A program made the position numbers and the translations under genes. A stretch of 33,408 nucleotides of DNA from Hyphomicrobium sp. (GTDB lineage Bacteria; Pseudomonadota; Alphaproteobacteria; Rhizobiales; Hyphomicrobiaceae): contig NZ_JADZBI010000123.1 in the NCBI RefSeq assembly GCF_020852195.1, positions 1 through 33,408 on the forward strand, in the 5' to 3' direction. Shown here in pieces: positions 31,721-33,408 of the stretch. How positions within the stretch are numbered: position 1 is the first letter of the stretch; every line of letters begins with the position of its first letter. The notes beneath the pieces were generated by a model, which was given only the letters and a program-made list of their open reading frames with translations, was not told the DNA's origin and searched no databases.

Positions 31721-33408
31721 GCGCACGCTACCTGTCGCATCGTGCTGTGTCGTGGTCTCACTAAATGCGCCTGAGTACGTTACGCCGACCTCCGCCCCTG
31801 AGATATCCATGAGCTGGATCCCTGCGTCGATTTTAGCTACGGCGGCGTCGAACGGTTCGGTGATGCGGATATCCGAAAGACCGTTTGGAGAGGCCCTGAA
31901 CTGAGTCTTAGTCTCCCACTCGTCGCTGCGGTTGAGTGCAACGCCAGCTCGAACGAAGCTACGTGCGAAGCCACTTTCGGAAAACTGCATTTCCGTCGAG
32001 AGCTCAAGGCCCGGTGTCACCGTAACCAGGCGCTCCGTCACTTTCGGGAATGCCAGGTTGGCGAGGCCGACGCCCGTCTCCTCATAGCGATCGATGCGCG
32101 CAAAGTAGGCATCGATATCTACGTAAGGTGTCATCTGGAAAATCGGCTTTCCGAAAGCGTACGATAGGTGCAAGCGCGGATTAATAGCCCACAGCTCTGA
32201 ACCGCCGACCGCGATACCATTGATGCCGTCAAATGCGATCGTCTTGTCGGTGAAGATGGCGTGCTCGTCGATTATGAAATCTTGGTCCTGGGTGTCCTGG
32301 ATTCCCTCGTACTCCGAGTAGGTCTGCTCGAAGCCGTCGATCTTGACCACACGCCGCGTCGTGAAGTCGTTCCTCGTGCCACCGACAGAGAGGCTCATGC
32401 CGAACGGGCCGCTGCGATACGTCATCGTCACGTTCGCCTGGTTCACCTCGGTATCCGTGTTCGAGATATGCAGTCCGTTGTACGCCTTGTCCGACGATCC
32501 GTTACCGGTCTCGAATCCGAGGCCGATGCCGAAAGCGTCCGACACCGGTGCATGGAGGCCGACCGTGAAGGCACGATACTCGTCGTCCGTTTCGGGAGCG
32601 CCGAGCACATCGTCTCGCTCGTAGGCGCTGTAACGTCCAGCGGCCCAGATGCACCCACGGCGGCTGTAGAAACCTGCCGCGGTCGGCAGTTCAGGGCATT
32701 CGTCCGTTGCGTCTAGGAATGAGGTGAGCCGGCGCTTGGCGAACTCGAACACGTGCGGTGCCGCGCTCGGCGTCAGCGTGACGATGGCGAGACCCAGGGC
32801 CTCCTCGTCTGGCTGGAAACGCAAGAGATTGATCAGGCGATTGAACGGATCATCGATCGCAATTGCGTTCTCGATATCCGTTAAGCCTGCCCCCATGCGG
32901 AACACGTTCGGATCTGTGACGCCCGAGCCCGCGAGCAAGTCCTCAAAGGCCGGCTTTTCGGCGAACAGAACAAGATCGGTTAAGCTGTCGACGCGAGTCA
33001 TGAAATTGAAGCCGACCGCAGGTGGATTGGTGAACGGCTCGAAGTTATCGTCGGTCATTCCGCCAGCGGCGGTCATGATCGTATATTCGGTGAATGCTTG
33101 ATCTATGCTGTGAAACAGAAGCCGCCCGCTACCACCAACCACCGCCGTACCCGTAACGTTCATCAGGTCTGTGGTCTGTGTGTTGAGATCGATATCCAGA
33201 GGCAGGCTGCCGAAGCTAGTTTGCACGAAGTTGCCCCAGAGCGCCGTCGTCTTGAGCTTGCCGAGACCGCCAATTTCGAAAGCCCCGTCGTTTGTCAGAA
33301 GATTTGGTGCCGGCGGCGGCGCGTTGGTGTCTAAGAGGCGGATGTCATCATCTGTGATCATCAGGCCCGCGAGTTCATTGTGAATCGTGTTCGTGCCGGA
33401 GCCGAGGC
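31709..33408 (-). CDS. Autotransporter, C-terminal part (start outside window)
   Basis: The frame is open to the right-hand window edge, reading LGSGTNTIHNELAGLM before an internal Met at 33361, so the visible 565 residues are the C-terminal part of a longer protein. The N-terminal portion is passenger-like with short beta repeats (TTALWGNFVQTSFGSLPLD). The last 280 or so residues are the outer-membrane beta-barrel (autotransporter domain). A linker carrying GCIWAAGRYSAYERDD leads into strands such as FGIGLGFETGNGSSDKAYN and FGMSLSVGGTRNDFTTRR. It ends in ...SVRFRF, with the C-terminal Phe typical of Bam substrates. Two cysteines flank the passenger-barrel junction. The passenger function cannot be judged. 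Confidence 0.88.
   Translation of the reverse strand, partial: LGSGTNTIHNELAGLMITDDDIRLLDTNAPPPAPNLLTNDGAFEIGGLGKLKTTALWGNFVQTSFGSLPLDIDLNTQTTDLMNVTGTAVVGGSGRLLFHSIDQAFTEYTIMTAAGGMTDDNFEPFTNPPAVGFNFMTRVDSLTDLVLFAEKPAFEDLLAGSGVTDPNVFRMGAGLTDIENAIAIDDPFNRLINLLRFQPDEEALGLAIVTLTPSAAPHVFEFAKRRLTSFLDATDECPELPTAAGFYSRRGCIWAAGRYSAYERDDVLGAPETDDEYRAFTVGLHAPVSDAFGIGLGFETGNGSSDKAYNGLHISNTDTEVNQANVTMTYRSGPFGMSLSVGGTRNDFTTRRVVKIDGFEQTYSEYEGIQDTQDQDFIIDEHAIFTDKTIAFDGINGIAVGGSELWAINPRLHLSYAFGKPIFQMTPYVDIDAYFARIDRYEETGVGLANLAFPKVTERLVTVTPGLELSTEMQFSESGFARSFVRAGVALNRSDEWETKTQFRASPNGLSDIRITEPFDAAVAKIDAGIQLMDISGAEVGVTYSGAFSETTTQHDATGSVRFRF

Noticed and set aside
1-33408. tRNA, rRNA, CRISPR arrays, insertion sequences, prophage
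   Set aside because: I looked for cloverleaf, spaced-repeat and transposase signatures by eye and found none. A tRNAscan and CRISPR search would settle it.

Overview
The window is high-GC bacterial chromosome, most likely from an alphaproteobacterium (order Hyphomicrobiales is my best guess). This rests on base composition, the style of the regulators (MarR, NarL, MocR, LysR, AraC), a seven-iron FdxA-type ferredoxin with an FprA-type reductase, PQQ dehydrogenases and a long acetoacetyl-CoA synthetase. I see no rRNA, tRNA, CRISPR array, intact insertion sequence or phage gene.

Layout. 1-1932: a membrane protein cut by the window edge, a cystathionine gamma-synthase-type PLP enzyme and a divergent MarR regulator with a clear dyad between them. 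2008-4584 (minus): a compact three-gene operon of a coiled-coil protein, a one-TM protein with a roadblock-like domain, a BON-like segment and an OmpA-like C-terminus, and a Ras-like small GTPase with an altered G3 motif. This is the best candidate for a poorly described system. 5197-7263: an XRE-type regulator and a soluble histidine kinase/NarL response regulator pair. 7414-15634 (minus): two closely related quinohaemoprotein (PQQ plus haem c) dehydrogenases flanking an AraC regulator and an acetoacetyl-CoA synthetase. 16222-18321: an MFS transporter, a small membrane protein and a stand-alone LuxR-type HTH protein.

18400-25881: a beta-keto acid cleavage enzyme (DUF849/BKACE) with a structured leader, divergent from a molybdopterin oxidoreductase, a seven-iron ferredoxin and a ferredoxin-NADP reductase, then a MocR regulator. 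25901-26968 (minus): a flavodoxin and an unrecognised protein. 27198-31227: a LysR regulator, an unknown protein, a periplasmic binding protein resembling the urea-carboxylase-region family, and a 2-oxoglutarate/Fe(II) oxygenase. 31709-33408 (minus): the C-terminal part of an autotransporter.

How the genes may work together (inference). The PQQ dehydrogenases would oxidise an alcohol or aldehyde in the periplasm. BKACE would convert a beta-keto acid plus acetyl-CoA into acetoacetate plus a new acyl-CoA, and acetoacetyl-CoA synthetase would activate the acetoacetate. The Mo enzyme would exchange electrons with NADP(H) through the ferredoxin and reductase. Together these look like a catabolic island that ends in acetoacetate. 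The 28240-31227 operon looks like separate uptake and oxidation of a small, probably nitrogen-containing compound.
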